Source: Pyrofollis japonicus
Lineage (GTDB): Archaea; Thermoproteota; Thermoprotei_A; Sulfolobales; Pyrodictiaceae
DNA length: 64,000 nucleotides
Assembly (NCBI RefSeq): GCF_033097485.1
Contig: NZ_AP028634.1
Span: 682,001 to 746,000, forward strand
Direction: 5' to 3'
Below the pieces are notes generated by a model. That model made no database searches, was not told the origin of the DNA, and saw only the letters and a program-made list of their open reading frames with translations. A program made the translations under genes and the position numbers. Each line of letters opens with the position of its first letter. Position 1 is the first letter of the stretch. Positions 50,844 through 59,324 of the stretch are shown one piece after another.

Positions 50844-51563
50844 TTGCGCATACCACTATGGCTAGAGATGAGAGGTAGACGAGTCCTCGTCGTCGGCGGT
50901 GGAAGCGTTGGGACGCGGAGAGCTCTCATGTTCCTAGACGCTGGCGCAGAGGTAAAAGTAGTCGCCAAGGAGTTTAGCGAGAAGCTGCGAGAAGCCGCGG
51001 CGAAGAACAACCGGCTCACACTAGTAGAGGGAGACGCGGGCAACAAGGAGTTCCTGCGCCCCCTGGTTGAGTGGGCAGACATAGTCGTAGTAGCCACGGA
51101 CAACGAGCTAGTCAACAGCAGGGTATGGGAGCTTGCCAAGAAGGCTAGGAAGTGGGTCAACGACGCCACCAGTGCCGAGAGGACAGAGATAGTGGTACCG
51201 TACAGCGGCGAGGTCTACGGCGGCGGGCTCCGCGTAGCAGTAACCAGCGAGGGCAAGACCGGGGTAGCTGCGCGCCACGCACTACACCGGATAATCAAGT
51301 GCCTCGAAGAGGACAAGGAGCTACGAATGCTCTACGAGGCAATGAGGCGGCTCAAGCCAGTCCTCAAGAAACACGTAGCAGTAGCGAAGCAGAGGGTGCC
51401 GATATACTACGAGGTTGAGGAGCAGATACTACCATTAATACAGCAAGGCGCATCCCTAGAAGAAGTGCTTGAGACGATGGCAAACTACTTGGAGAAGCGG
51501 CTGAGACAGCTAGGAGTAGAAGCCGATAAGCAGCACTTGCTGGGCGAGCTTAAACAAGCCTAG
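50844..51563 (+). CDS. Precorrin-2 dehydrogenase / sirohydrochlorin ferrochelatase-like (CysG N-terminal domain)
   Basis: 239 residues from TTG 50844, which follows GAGGTG at 50828-50833. The NAD-binding loop GGGSVG is at 18-23 in LVVGGGSVGTRRALMFLDA, and VVVATDNELVNSRVWELAKK with VNDATS is the family hallmark. The protein oxidises precorrin-2 to sirohydrochlorin for sirohaem, haem d1 or alternative haem synthesis. The C-terminal 100 residues are helical, as in the dimer domain. A longer frame starts at 50604 but its extra N-terminus is low in protein character. Neighbouring haem genes are not visible. Confidence 0.85.
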   Translation: MRIPLWLEMRGRRVLVVGGGSVGTRRALMFLDAGAEVKVVAKEFSEKLREAAAKNNRLTLVEGDAGNKEFLRPLVEWADIVVVATDNELVNSRVWELAKKARKWVNDATSAERTEIVVPYSGEVYGGGLRVAVTSEGKTGVAARHALHRIIKCLEEDKELRMLYEAMRRLKPVLKKHVAVAKQRVPIYYEVEEQILPLIQQGASLEEVLETMANYLEKRLRQLGVEADKQHLLGELKQA

Positions 51564-51692
51564 AAAGGCTCCCCGTACAATCATCTCCGTCGCGGCTAGG
51601 GGCTGGTATCTGTAGGGTAATTAGGAGCCGCTACACCCCTTACTGCTAGGCCTCTCGGGACAGTTGCATCGGATAACTGGTGTAGGCGGGCC
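51564..51692. other. Short gap before the methyltransferase-like gene
   Basis: No gene. CGGATAAC at about 51669 is identical to one arm of the tungstate operator upstream of wtpA; a single half-site is probably coincidence. Confidence 0.25.
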
Positions 51693-52250
51693 TTGGGGGA
51701 CAACCGGGAGCCAAGGGAGCTGGATGCGGAGGAGCTTGGCCGGACCATAGAGCTTCTCTACGACGCGTTCCACACCGTGGAGAGCGTTGGCGGCTCATTG
51801 TCGCCCTTCGTGCCGACCCAGGACTATGTCGAGGAGCCGATAACGGTGCTCCTCGAGGCGTTCCTGGAGAGGGCTGCGTTGTCTAGGCCTAATCCTGTGT
51901 TCTACGAGCCTGGCTGCGGCACGGCGAAGATAACGGGTAGGGTGGCGGCCCGGGGCTACTACGCTGTATGCCTAGAGCTTGACGCAGAGCTTGCAAAGCT
52001 GGCCGCGAAGAACACGAGGAGCCTCCTCGTAGACGTGGTACAGGGGGACTTGGCGACTTTTTCGCCCCGAAGGGCTGACGTGGCCTACGCCTACCTGTTG
52101 CCAAGGGCTGTGAGGATGGCGCTGGAGGCGCTGGAGGGCAGGGGCACGATCATGCTCAGCCTAGACTACCCGGCAGAGGGGGACAAAGGCCAACTAGCCG
52201 TAACAGAGCTACGCATAATGCACCGAGGAATATACGTGTACAGAGCCTAG
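51693..52250 (+). CDS. SAM-dependent methyltransferase-like protein
   Basis: A 185-residue protein with a glycine-rich motif I, FYEPGCGTAKITGRVA (residues 70-85), followed by YAVCLELDAEL with the acidic residue that binds the ribose. A helical N-terminus of 45 residues includes FVPTQDYVEEP, reminiscent of N-terminal parts of rRNA or protein methyltransferases. The C-terminal half is short, so the substrate domain is minimal. Start TTG 51693. The substrate is unknown and the SAM-binding call is moderate. Confidence 0.65.
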   Translation: MGDNREPRELDAEELGRTIELLYDAFHTVESVGGSLSPFVPTQDYVEEPITVLLEAFLERAALSRPNPVFYEPGCGTAKITGRVAARGYYAVCLELDAELAKLAAKNTRSLLVDVVQGDLATFSPRRADVAYAYLLPRAVRMALEALEGRGTIMLSLDYPAEGDKGQLAVTELRIMHRGIYVYRA

Positions 52251-52313
52251 CACTTGAGGTTCCTATGGCTTGACGTCTAAGGGTTTCCTACAAGCTTGGG
52301 TAACTGACGTAAA

Positions 52314-52667
52314 TCAGTCTAAGGTTGTTACCAGCTTGAGCCTAAAGTTGTAACCAAGCTCTTTGGCAGCTTTCGCTATGACTTCAAAGTCCTTATCCCT
52401 GGTGACTAGTTCTTCTTTAAGTCTTATCGCTATAGCTGCTATGAGTAGATCTGTTGCTTGCTGCGGATTACCTTTCTCCATAAGCTTTAACTGTAGTCTA
52501 TGAGCAACAATATAATCTTCCTTTATTGGGAACTCTACGTTGCCTCTAAACTTCCTATAAAAGATTATCTTTGGGTACTCAATTAGCGTAATTGATGTTA
52601 TACTACCGTCTATGGTTTCTCCCTTCTTAGCTATATCTATTACTATGCTAGTATCATATATAGTCAA
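52314..52667 (-). CDS. PIN-domain toxin, VapC-like
   Basis: 117 residues, short for the family but with the essential elements: Asp5 in IYDTSIVIDIA, Glu in TLIEYPK, a third acid in ATDLLIAAIAIRL and TRDKDFEVIA near the end. It overlaps its antitoxin gene by four bases. The coding strand is less G+C-rich than its neighbours, as seen in several mobile toxin genes. ATG 52667. Confidence 0.86.
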   Translation of the reverse strand: MTIYDTSIVIDIAKKGETIDGSITSITLIEYPKIIFYRKFRGNVEFPIKEDYIVAHRLQLKLMEKGNPQQATDLLIAAIAIRLKEELVTRDKDFEVIAKAAKELGYNFRLKLVTTLD

Positions 52668-52897
52668 GACTCGTAGAGCCTCCTTAGCCTCTCTTTTTCT
52701 TTCTCCTCAATCCTTTCCCAATCGACAGCTTCTAGTCTATCAACTAGATCTTCCTCCTTTACACCAAGCATACTCCTAAGAACATCTACGGGCATGCTAC
52801 TTTCAAGCATTTCTTCAATTTCTCTAACAATTCGTTCAACGTCTTCATCGCTAACCCATGCTGGCACACGAAGACGAATAGTCACAACACGAGACAA
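52664..52897 (-). CDS. Antitoxin of the VapBC pair
   Basis: A 77-residue protein. The N-terminal VVTIRLRVPAWVSDEDVERIV pattern suggests a ribbon-helix-helix-like strand and helix, and the C-terminus is a long charged helix ending ERLRRLYES. It overlaps the PIN gene downstream. The start is a TTG at 52897, behind GGAGGCG at 52904-52910. A perfect TTATATAA palindrome at 52941-52948 is its probable TATA box. Confidence 0.78.
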   Translation of the reverse strand: MSRVVTIRLRVPAWVSDEDVERIVREIEEMLESSMPVDVLRSMLGVKEEDLVDRLEAVDWERIEEKEKERLRRLYES

Positions 52898-52940
52898 GGT
52901 TTAACGCCTCCAGGAACTAGGTTCAGTGACAGGCTTAGCA

Positions 52941-52948
52941 TTATATAA
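52941..52948 (-). promoter_or_regulatory. TATA box of the VapBC pair
   Basis: TTATATAA reads the same on both strands and lies 44 bases before the antitoxin TTG, with GGAGGCG at 52904-52910 between. The rest of the 203-base gap (52898-53100) holds no gene. Confidence 0.45.
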
Positions 52949-53100
52949 GACGCTTTACTTAGCCTAGGGCGCACGATGACATTCTACCTCATTAGAGGCG
53001 AGCTTACATGGTCAGCTCTTCGTCATATGTTCGTATCCTGTCGAACGCTAGAGCCAAGGTAAATCGCTGACAAGCACATTAAAGGAGGAAATAAGTATGC

Positions 53101-53832
53101 CTAGCTGCTTTGTCCATATTCTTTGCCGAGTAGTGGTGCTAGTTCTTCGAGGTATGGTTTCGCGTAGGGTGTTTCGAGGAATTGTTTTGGCTTATATACT
53201 CCGTGTAGTGTTCCGTGCCTCATGTAGGCTATTCTTGTTGCTAGGTGGAGTGCTTCTGGCAGGTTATGAGTTACGTGGATCGCTGTGAACCCTATCTCTC
53301 TGTGGAGTTGCTTGAGCAGGTTTCGCCCGACCAGTCTCAGCGCGGGATCCAGTGCGCTTAGGGGCTCGTCTAGGAGGAGCAGCTTTGGCTGCACTACTAG
53401 TGCCCTTGCGAGTGCTACTCTTTGTTGTTCTCCGCCGCTGAGCGTTGCTGGCTTCCTGTCGAGGAGGTGCTCTATCCCCAGGTGCTTCGCGATTGCCCTT
53501 ACTTTCTCATCCACTATGTTCTTGGGCGTCTTTCTAGCCCTGAGCCCGTAGGCTATGTTATCGTATACGGTCATGTGTGGGAAGAGCGCGTAGCTCTGGG
53601 GGACTAGGGCTATTCCCCTCTCCTCTGGGGGTAGGTGGGTTACGTCGCGCCCGTCTATGACTATGCGGCCGCGTCTCGGCCTGATTATCCCGGCTATGGT
53701 TAGTACTAGGACTGTTTTGCCTACACCGCTGGGGCCTAGTACTACAAGGTATTCTCTCCTCCCCACCTCTAGGCGGGGTATGCTGAGCTTGAACCCACCT
53801 AGCTCTACTTCCAGGTTCTCTATGAGCATCAT
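53101..53832 (-). CDS. wtpC: Tungstate/molybdate ABC transporter ATPase (WtpC/ModC)
   Basis: A 243-residue ATPase with Walker A GPSGVGKT at 34-41, signature LSGGEQQRVALARAL, Walker B LLLLDEPLSALDP and the switch His in IHVTHNLPEAL. It lacks the extra C-terminal regulatory (TOBE) domain of long ModC proteins; the short form is usual for WtpC. ATG 53832 overlaps the permease stop by four bases. It is the third gene of the binding protein-permease-ATPase operon. Confidence 0.88.
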   Translation of the reverse strand: MMLIENLEVELGGFKLSIPRLEVGRREYLVVLGPSGVGKTVLVLTIAGIIRPRRGRIVIDGRDVTHLPPEERGIALVPQSYALFPHMTVYDNIAYGLRARKTPKNIVDEKVRAIAKHLGIEHLLDRKPATLSGGEQQRVALARALVVQPKLLLLDEPLSALDPALRLVGRNLLKQLHREIGFTAIHVTHNLPEALHLATRIAYMRHGTLHGVYKPKQFLETPYAKPYLEELAPLLGKEYGQSS

Positions 53833-54614
53833 TTCTGCGTCACCGTACGAAGTGCTACGAAGACCGCGATTGCAAGAGCTGCGAGCAGAGCCGAGATAAC
53901 TACCGCATAGTCTAGGCCGTAGGCGTTCAGCACCTCTATTATCAGCACATTCACGGTCTTGGGGTGGTAGGCTACTATTAGGAGTGCCCCTACCTCGCTA
54001 ACAGCCCTCGCCCATGCGAGTAGTGCTCCCGCGACTATGTGGCGGAGGCTCATGGGCAGCGTTATGGTTAGGAGTACTCGTAGCTGCGTCGCCCCGAGGC
54101 TTCGGGCAACAGCCTCTGTCATCGGGTCTATGCTCTCTATGCCTGCCCTTACTGTGTCAACCAGGAGGGGGGCGGACACGAACACCATTACCGCTACTAC
54201 TCCTGCGAAGCTGTCCTCGAGCCAAACACCCAGGCTCTTGACCAGGGGTGATGCTACTCCGTTCCTACCGTAGGCCGTTAACAACATTATCCCTGCAACA
54301 GCGTGGGGCATGACGAAGGGAAGATCCACTATTGTCTCTACTACTCGTTTCCCGGAGAACTCGTACCTGGCGAGAACATAGGCCAGGGGAACGCCCGCTG
54401 CAAGGAGCACTGCGACGGCTATGAGGGAGGCCTCTAGTGTGACACGGAACGCGCTCCTAACCTGCTCCGCGAGAATAGTTTCGCCCAGGACTTCTCTGAG
54501 GACAGAGGGCTCTAGGCGCGCAAAGAGCGAGAAGACAGGTAGGGCTATGAAGATCACGAGCAGTGAGGCGAGCGCATGGATAACTATGAGTGGCTTAGCC
54601 CTCGTGCCTGACAA
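53829..54614 (-). CDS. wtpB: Tungstate/molybdate ABC transporter permease (WtpB/ModB)
   Basis: A 261-residue membrane protein with about six hydrophobic segments. The EAA-like coupling loop AVARSLGATQLRVLLTITLPM is typical of the sulfate/molybdate/tungstate permeases. PFVMPHAVAGIML is another landmark. It overlaps the substrate-binding gene by 20 bases upstream and the ATPase gene by four downstream, so translation of all three should be coupled. Confidence 0.88.
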   Translation of the reverse strand: MSGTRAKPLIVIHALASLLVIFIALPVFSLFARLEPSVLREVLGETILAEQVRSAFRVTLEASLIAVAVLLAAGVPLAYVLARYEFSGKRVVETIVDLPFVMPHAVAGIMLLTAYGRNGVASPLVKSLGVWLEDSFAGVVAVMVFVSAPLLVDTVRAGIESIDPMTEAVARSLGATQLRVLLTITLPMSLRHIVAGALLAWARAVSEVGALLIVAYHPKTVNVLIIEVLNAYGLDYAVVISALLAALAIAVFVALRTVTQK

Positions 54615-55650
54615 GGCCTCTTATCTCCTCCGGTAGGTTGCCATAGCCGAGGGGTTTCTCGAGGAATGGCTGCCCCATTTCCTCGAAGACGCTGCGGCCC
54701 TCGCTGAGAAGGTACTTTACGAAGAGTATTGCTTCCTTGTGGTGCTCGGCGTTCTTGGGGACCGTTACGCCGTAGATTATTGGGGCCATTGGTATCGCCT
54801 TCTCCTTGTCCGTGCCAGCCATTATGTGCACAACCACTCGTGCATACCTAGAGGCCATACCCGGGTCTGCCAGGTTTATACTGGGCGGTAGCTCCACGTA
54901 GCTCAGATTATGCTGTACTGCGACGCTGCTGTACTCGAACGCGTAGTCTAGGCTGCCTGCTTCAAGCAATGAGATAAGGTCTATGCTCTTCGGCCTAATA
55001 ACGAGGTTCCCGGATGCCTCGGGGCTGGGCGGGATATAGATGTGGAGCGTACCGTTGACTACCTCGTAGCGGGCGCCCCTAATCTTGTCTATGATCAAGC
55101 TCTTGAGGAGAGACGTGTTCCCCGTCTCGAGAGAGGCGAGGCCTATGACGCCTACTGCTCGATAGCCACACGGGTCTAGGTTGGGGTCGGAGAACCCGTA
55201 GCGGACACCGTTGCGCGCGAGAATACGGAATACTGAGAGGTCGCCGCTGCTGCTCATTGCTTCCTGGGCGTAGCGCGACTTATCCGTGAACACTATGACG
55301 AGGCTATTTGAGGCAAAGGCGATGTACCAGTCGGCGTAGTCTGGAACCATCATGCGCGGAATGAGCCTATAATCTGCGACTGCGACGATGTCGCAGTTCT
55401 TGCCGAGCTCTGTCACCTTTCGGACCGCGAGAACACTGCCGCTTGGCTCGAGGAGGACGCGGATACCATACTTTTTCTCAAAGCCCTTGGCGAGCTCCTG
55501 GAGCGGCAAGATGAGTGACCCGGCGTTACAGACAACTATCTCGCCGCCCTTCCGGAGACGCCACTGATCTCTGCTCTCGTACAAGAGGAGCGTGGCAACG
55601 AGGACAACGACTAGGATGGCGGCGAGGGCTGTGCCGAAGCGCGTGCCCAC
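54595..55650 (-). CDS. wtpA: Tungstate/molybdate-binding protein (WtpA)
   Basis: A 351-residue extracytoplasmic binding protein. An N-terminal anchor (about residues 8-24) precedes EIVVCNAGSLILPLQELAKGFEKKYGI, in which the AGSL loop coordinates the oxyanion. Later ADYRLIPRMMVPDYADWYI and FSDPNLDPCGYRAVG are WtpA hallmarks: WtpA differs from ModA in these segments and binds tungstate with very high affinity. The start is a GTG at 55650, 31 bases downstream of the TATA box at 55681-55690, whose upstream side is an operator. Confidence 0.9.
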   Translation of the reverse strand: MGTRFGTALAAILVVVLVATLLLYESRDQWRLRKGGEIVVCNAGSLILPLQELAKGFEKKYGIRVLLEPSGSVLAVRKVTELGKNCDIVAVADYRLIPRMMVPDYADWYIAFASNSLVIVFTDKSRYAQEAMSSSGDLSVFRILARNGVRYGFSDPNLDPCGYRAVGVIGLASLETGNTSLLKSLIIDKIRGARYEVVNGTLHIYIPPSPEASGNLVIRPKSIDLISLLEAGSLDYAFEYSSVAVQHNLSYVELPPSINLADPGMASRYARVVVHIMAGTDKEKAIPMAPIIYGVTVPKNAEHHKEAILFVKYLLSEGRSVFEEMGQPFLEKPLGYGNLPEEIRGLVRHEG

Positions 55651-55680
55651 CTAGTCCACCGGTACTGTAAAGCCATTGGA

Positions 55681-55713
55681 CAATATTTATCCGTTATCCG
55701 AAGCCGGATAACG
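55681..55713 (-). promoter_or_regulatory. wtpA promoter with ModE-like operator palindrome
   Basis: CGTTATCCG at 55692-55700 and CGGATAACG at 55705-55713 form a perfect inverted repeat with nine-base arms and a four-base centre. The minus-strand TATA box, read as GATAAATATTG, begins one base away at 55681-55690. The operator therefore covers the TFB-contact region, so binding would block or shape initiation. The outer CGTTAT/ATAACG resembles the ends of bacterial ModE sites. The regulator encoded at 55756-56814 is the natural candidate. Confidence 0.7.
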
Positions 55714-55755
55714 AATTATTAGCAGAGGACCAGGGGCTTCCTTCAGCACTGCAAT

Positions 55756-56814
55756 CTAGGCTTTGATTTTCTCGCAGAAGTCTCCAGGGACCCGGTAGCC
55801 CCGAAGACTCTGAAGCACTTTCATGAACTCGTCGGAGCAGAACTTCTCGAGAAGTATTCTTACAGCATTTCTCTCCAAAGAATGCCTCGTTGTCACTATA
55901 TCGAAGCGCTCCCAGGCCACCGGCACGAATCTTAGTCCGTAGGCCTCTGCTACGCACTGTATCCCGAGCCCCACATCGGCGTCTCCGCGCGCAACAGCCT
56001 CAGCAACCTCTACATGGGTTCTCGCCTCCCGTGTCCATCCCCTTATCTGGGCCGGGTCGAAACGGGCCCCGTGCTCCTCTGCCCACTTCTTCAGAAAATA
56101 CTCCAATAGGATCCTTGTCCCACTTCCCTGTTCTCGATTGATAAGTGTAAGACGGCCCTCGAGAAGGCCTTCAGCTATCTCGTTGAGGCTCATATCGTGC
56201 CTCGTTATAACTCCTTGGAGCCGCTCATACCCCTTGACGAGAACCATGCTAATACCTTTCGCAAGGCTCCTCACAAGCCCAATATTATACTCCCCCGAGG
56301 CAGAGTCATAGACGTGGAGCCCTGCCAGGTCTGCTTCGCCGAGGACTAGTGCCGCGAGACCCCTCACTGAGCCAATCCAGTGGGCCTCTACGAGCACGTT
56401 CACGTCCCTAGCCAGGCCTACTAGGTGGCTAAGGGCGACGTCATGGCTACCAGCATAGACAACGACACTGCCTGCGGGGAGGGCTTGCTGGGCGGGAAGG
56501 CTCGGTGGCTCACCGTGGACGCGGCGGTAGGCCTCGAGAAACACTGTGAGAAGCTCTTTGCCTCTATCGGTGAGCCTTGCTCCTCCGCCTCTCCTCCCGC
56601 CTCTCTGGACCTCTACGATCTTTTCCCCGAGGAGTCTCTCCACTCTGTTTATGCGCTCCCACGCCCTGGAGTAGGCAAGGCCCAGACTCCTGGCGGCACA
56701 GAGAATCGAGCCACACTTGTCTATGAGGAGTAGGAGCTTCCCGGTGGTCTCGTCAACTACTACCTGGTCCCCGATTACTAGCTCAACGCTTATCCTAGGC
56801 CTAAGCCTGCGCAA
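55756..56814 (-). CDS. ModE-type regulator with periplasmic-binding-protein-like effector domain
   Basis: A 352-residue transcription factor. Residues 1-95 form the ModE winged helix (KCGSILCAARSLGLAYSRAWERI, then the wing RGGRRGGGARLTDRGKELL). Residues 105-350 are a two-lobed binding-protein-like domain (SVVVYAGSHDVALSHLV, then TLINREQGSGTRILLEYFL), as in MoeA/ModE-linked regulators. The ligand is likely molybdate, tungstate or a cofactor precursor. It is upstream of the wtp operon on the same strand, with the operator between. It probably represses wtpABC when metal is plentiful; that is inferred. Confidence 0.88.
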   Translation of the reverse strand: MRRLRPRISVELVIGDQVVVDETTGKLLLLIDKCGSILCAARSLGLAYSRAWERINRVERLLGEKIVEVQRGGRRGGGARLTDRGKELLTVFLEAYRRVHGEPPSLPAQQALPAGSVVVYAGSHDVALSHLVGLARDVNVLVEAHWIGSVRGLAALVLGEADLAGLHVYDSASGEYNIGLVRSLAKGISMVLVKGYERLQGVITRHDMSLNEIAEGLLEGRLTLINREQGSGTRILLEYFLKKWAEEHGARFDPAQIRGWTREARTHVEVAEAVARGDADVGLGIQCVAEAYGLRFVPVAWERFDIVTTRHSLERNAVRILLEKFCSDEFMKVLQSLRGYRVPGDFCEKIKA

Positions 56815-56971
56815 GATGCTTACCCTTTTCTCCGGAAACCCTGGTTCTTAGCCCGGGTTACGGTAATTACTATTCCTCCTTGCCTTGCTCCACGACACTA
56901 TAATATGGTGTTATGAAATCATGCTATTTAAGTTTACCAAGATTTAATTTAAGCATGCAAAGCTTGAAGCA
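56815..56971. other. Promoter region of the ModE-type gene
   Basis: A+T-rich. The minus strand has CCATATTATAGTGT around 56892-56905, an imperfect dyad that could be a TATA box or autoregulatory site. No gene is present. Confidence 0.35.
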
Positions 56972-58381
56972 TTAGCCTATTGTTACCTCAACTATCTTTC
57001 CTCCATGCCTTTCTACTGCGTTTTTAACGAGCTTGTCAACGGTCTCTACTATTTCTCTGAGCCGGTCCCTTGTCTCGGCCTCGCTGTAGACCCGTAGCTT
57101 TGGCTCTGTGCCGCTCTTCCTCACGAGTACCCAGGAGCCGTCGTCGTACTCGTAGCGCATGCCATCGATGCTGAGCACCTTGGCTGGTTCTCCTAGGGCT
57201 CTCTTCAGCTCCTCAACTAGCTCCTCGTATACCTTGTCGCGTAGGCTCGTTGGCTCGAGGAGGTAGCTCCTGCGGTCCCAGGGGTAGTCGGGTATGCCTA
57301 GCTCGTCTAGCAGCGTGGCCAGGGGCTTGCCTTCCTCGATAAGGGTCTTGGTTACTAGTGCTGCTTGCCATACGCCGTCAACCCAGGGCCCCCATCTCGG
57401 GTCTATTAGCTTCCAGGGCTCTGCTGCGAGAACCACATTGCTTGCTCCGAGCTGCTTTAGTCTCTCATGGGTTTTTCCCAGCCGGTAACGCTCTACACGG
57501 CCGCCGAGCCTCTCAGCAACAACGTCAACCACCCTACCCGTATCGATGCTCACTATTACTGTGCCTTTGCGCTCTCTCAGCAAGAGCGCGGCGTAGAAGG
57601 CTATGAGGCGGTCCTGCCTAACGAACCCAGCGCGGGGATCAAGTACTGCTAACCGGTCCCCGTCACCGTCGTGGGCTAGTATGAGGTCTGGGCTGGCTGC
57701 GCGGTAGAAGGGCAGGAGGGGCTCGAGGACATCTTTGCGGGGCTCTGGGCTCCTCCCGGGAAAGAAGCCGTCCGGGTTAGAGTTCACTGTGACCACTCTG
57801 GCGCCTAGCATTCGCAGCACGGTGGGCGTAACCATGTAGGTGGCGCCGTTCGCGGGGTCCACGAGTACCCTAGGCCTTGCCTTGACCCGTGAAGGCTCTA
57901 GCCTCGAAACCATTTCCCCGATGTACTTGCTCACAGCCTCCTCTGCGTGGAAGAAGCCCTTGGCGACCCGCCAATCACCGGGCTCAGCCGTCTCCACGAG
58001 CTCTTCAACTCTCTCCTCTAGGTCCCTTGTGAATTCGTAGCCCTCGCTGTCGTAGAGCTTGAGCCCATTATACTCTGGCGGATTATGGCTAGCCGTAACC
58101 GAGGCGCCGAGGGAGCCGCCGAGCCTACTAGCAGCATAGGCCGCGACAGGAGTAGGGGCCACGCCCACGTAGCCTGCCGAGACGCCGCCAGCCATGAGGC
58201 CACTCATGAACGCCAACGTGAGCAGGGGCCCCGTAGTCCTAGTATCGTGGACCACGTAGGCCTCGCCACGCCCATCGACAACCTTTGCGGCCGCGAGGCC
58301 AAGCCTATAGGCGAGGACAGCGTCGAACTCCCCGGGGTACTTCATCCTTATACCAGCTGTTCCGAAGAGCCTCCTAGGCAA
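56972..58381 (-). CDS. Phosphohexomutase (phosphomannomutase/phosphoglucosamine mutase family)
   Basis: A 469-residue alpha-D-phosphohexomutase. The phosphoserine is Ser98 in TASHNPPEYNG, the metal loop is HDGDGDR (Asp238, 240, 242), and the phosphate-binding RKSGTEPKLRVY is near the C-terminus. The sugar-specificity loop, normally GEESGH or GEPSG, reads LAAEPWKLI, the form seen in some archaeal enzymes and probably reporting on substrate choice (mannose, glucose or glucosamine phosphate). It supplies sugar nucleotides for glycosylation or cell-surface synthesis. The start is a TTG at 58381. No sugar genes adjoin it. Confidence 0.92.
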   Translation of the reverse strand: MPRRLFGTAGIRMKYPGEFDAVLAYRLGLAAAKVVDGRGEAYVVHDTRTTGPLLTLAFMSGLMAGGVSAGYVGVAPTPVAAYAASRLGGSLGASVTASHNPPEYNGLKLYDSEGYEFTRDLEERVEELVETAEPGDWRVAKGFFHAEEAVSKYIGEMVSRLEPSRVKARPRVLVDPANGATYMVTPTVLRMLGARVVTVNSNPDGFFPGRSPEPRKDVLEPLLPFYRAASPDLILAHDGDGDRLAVLDPRAGFVRQDRLIAFYAALLLRERKGTVIVSIDTGRVVDVVAERLGGRVERYRLGKTHERLKQLGASNVVLAAEPWKLIDPRWGPWVDGVWQAALVTKTLIEEGKPLATLLDELGIPDYPWDRRSYLLEPTSLRDKVYEELVEELKRALGEPAKVLSIDGMRYEYDDGSWVLVRKSGTEPKLRVYSEAETRDRLREIVETVDKLVKNAVERHGGKIVEVTIG

Positions 58382-58697
58382 CGCCCCAGCACACCGCCGC
58401 CGAGACTATAGTACACGGGCAAGGCGTAAGAGGGTTACCAGGCACACCGCTAACAAGAAGGCGCAAGAAATATGGACACCGGCCCACACAATAACATTCC
58501 CCCTGGGTGGATGAGGTAGTAGGGACGTGCCGACAAGTGGCCCAGCTTCTCCCCGGGCCGTGGGGACAGGTGGAGCGACCCTGACACCCCTCCTCTGAAT
58601 GGAGCAGATGCCGGGACGAACGTGTACTAGGTGATTCTTGGTAAGAGTTTAGAGCCCTTGCGTCAATACCCTAGTCTGAGTCCTGGGCGAGGCCTCA
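58382..58697. other. 316-base gap before the pyrimidine operon
   Basis: G+C-rich with several short dyads (GGCCC/GGGCC at 58538-58558, CCCC/GGGG at 58552-58565). I looked for a tRNA, SRP RNA, RNase P RNA and C/D-box RNA and found no match. A structured leader or an unannotated small RNA is possible. TTTAGAG near 58648 may be the pyr TATA box. Confidence 0.35.
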
Positions 58698-59306
58698 ATG
58701 GCTAGACAAGACGATAGCGTAGCCACGGTGCTTGCAGGCCTCCTCATACGCATTGGTGCCATCAAGTTTGGCGAGTTTGTTCTCAGTAGTGGTGCTCGTA
58801 GCCCGATCTACGTTGACTTAAGGATTGTGCCTAGTTTTCCCGACGTGTTTAGGCGTGTTCTTGCCATGCTTTCTGGCCTCGTGGCCTCGGAGGCTGGTGA
58901 TGCCGAGACTATTGTCGGGGTTGCTACCGGTGGGTTGCCGTGGGCTACGGGGGTTGCGCTGAGCCTTGGCCTACCCCTTGCCTATGTTCGCTCGGAGAAG
59001 AAGGGTTATGGTACTGGTCGCCGCGTTGAGGGCGTGGTTAGAGGTTGCTCAGTCATAGTTGACGATGTTGCTACTACTGGTTCGAGCCTGGCCTCTGCAG
59101 CTGAGGCTGTTAGGGAGGCTGGTGGGAGGCCCTGCTACGCCGTGGTGGTTGTTGATCGCGGGCAGGGTGCGGGTGAGAGGCTTAGTGGGCTCGGTGTTCG
59201 GTTGTTGAGGCTGGCCACGCTGAGAGAGGTCTTGGAGGCTGCTGGCGAGGAGGGGCTTGTTGAGAGGGAGACCGTCTTAAGGGTTATAAGGGAGCTATAT
59301 GGCTGA
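58698..59306 (+). CDS. pyrE: Orotate phosphoribosyltransferase
   Basis: A 202-residue enzyme that joins orotate to PRPP to make orotidine 5'-phosphate. The PRPP motif VDDVATTGSS is at 121-130, preceded by the lysine-rich RSEKKGYGTGR loop that closes over the active site, and GEFVLSSGARSPIYVDLR at the N-terminus. Length is normal and the start is ATG 58698. It is first in the pyrE-B-I-K-C operon; pyrB begins 18 bases after its stop. Confidence 0.95.
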   Translation: MARQDDSVATVLAGLLIRIGAIKFGEFVLSSGARSPIYVDLRIVPSFPDVFRRVLAMLSGLVASEAGDAETIVGVATGGLPWATGVALSLGLPLAYVRSEKKGYGTGRRVEGVVRGCSVIVDDVATTGSSLASAAEAVREAGGRPCYAVVVVDRGQGAGERLSGLGVRLLRLATLREVLEAAGEEGLVERETVLRVIRELYG

Positions 59307-59324
59307 AGCATTGCCGAGGGCTTA

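Noticed and set aside
58500-58640. G+C-rich dyads suggestive of a structured RNA
   Set aside because: No SRP, RNase P, tRNA or C/D-box signature could be matched, so it is left as an unexplained gap.
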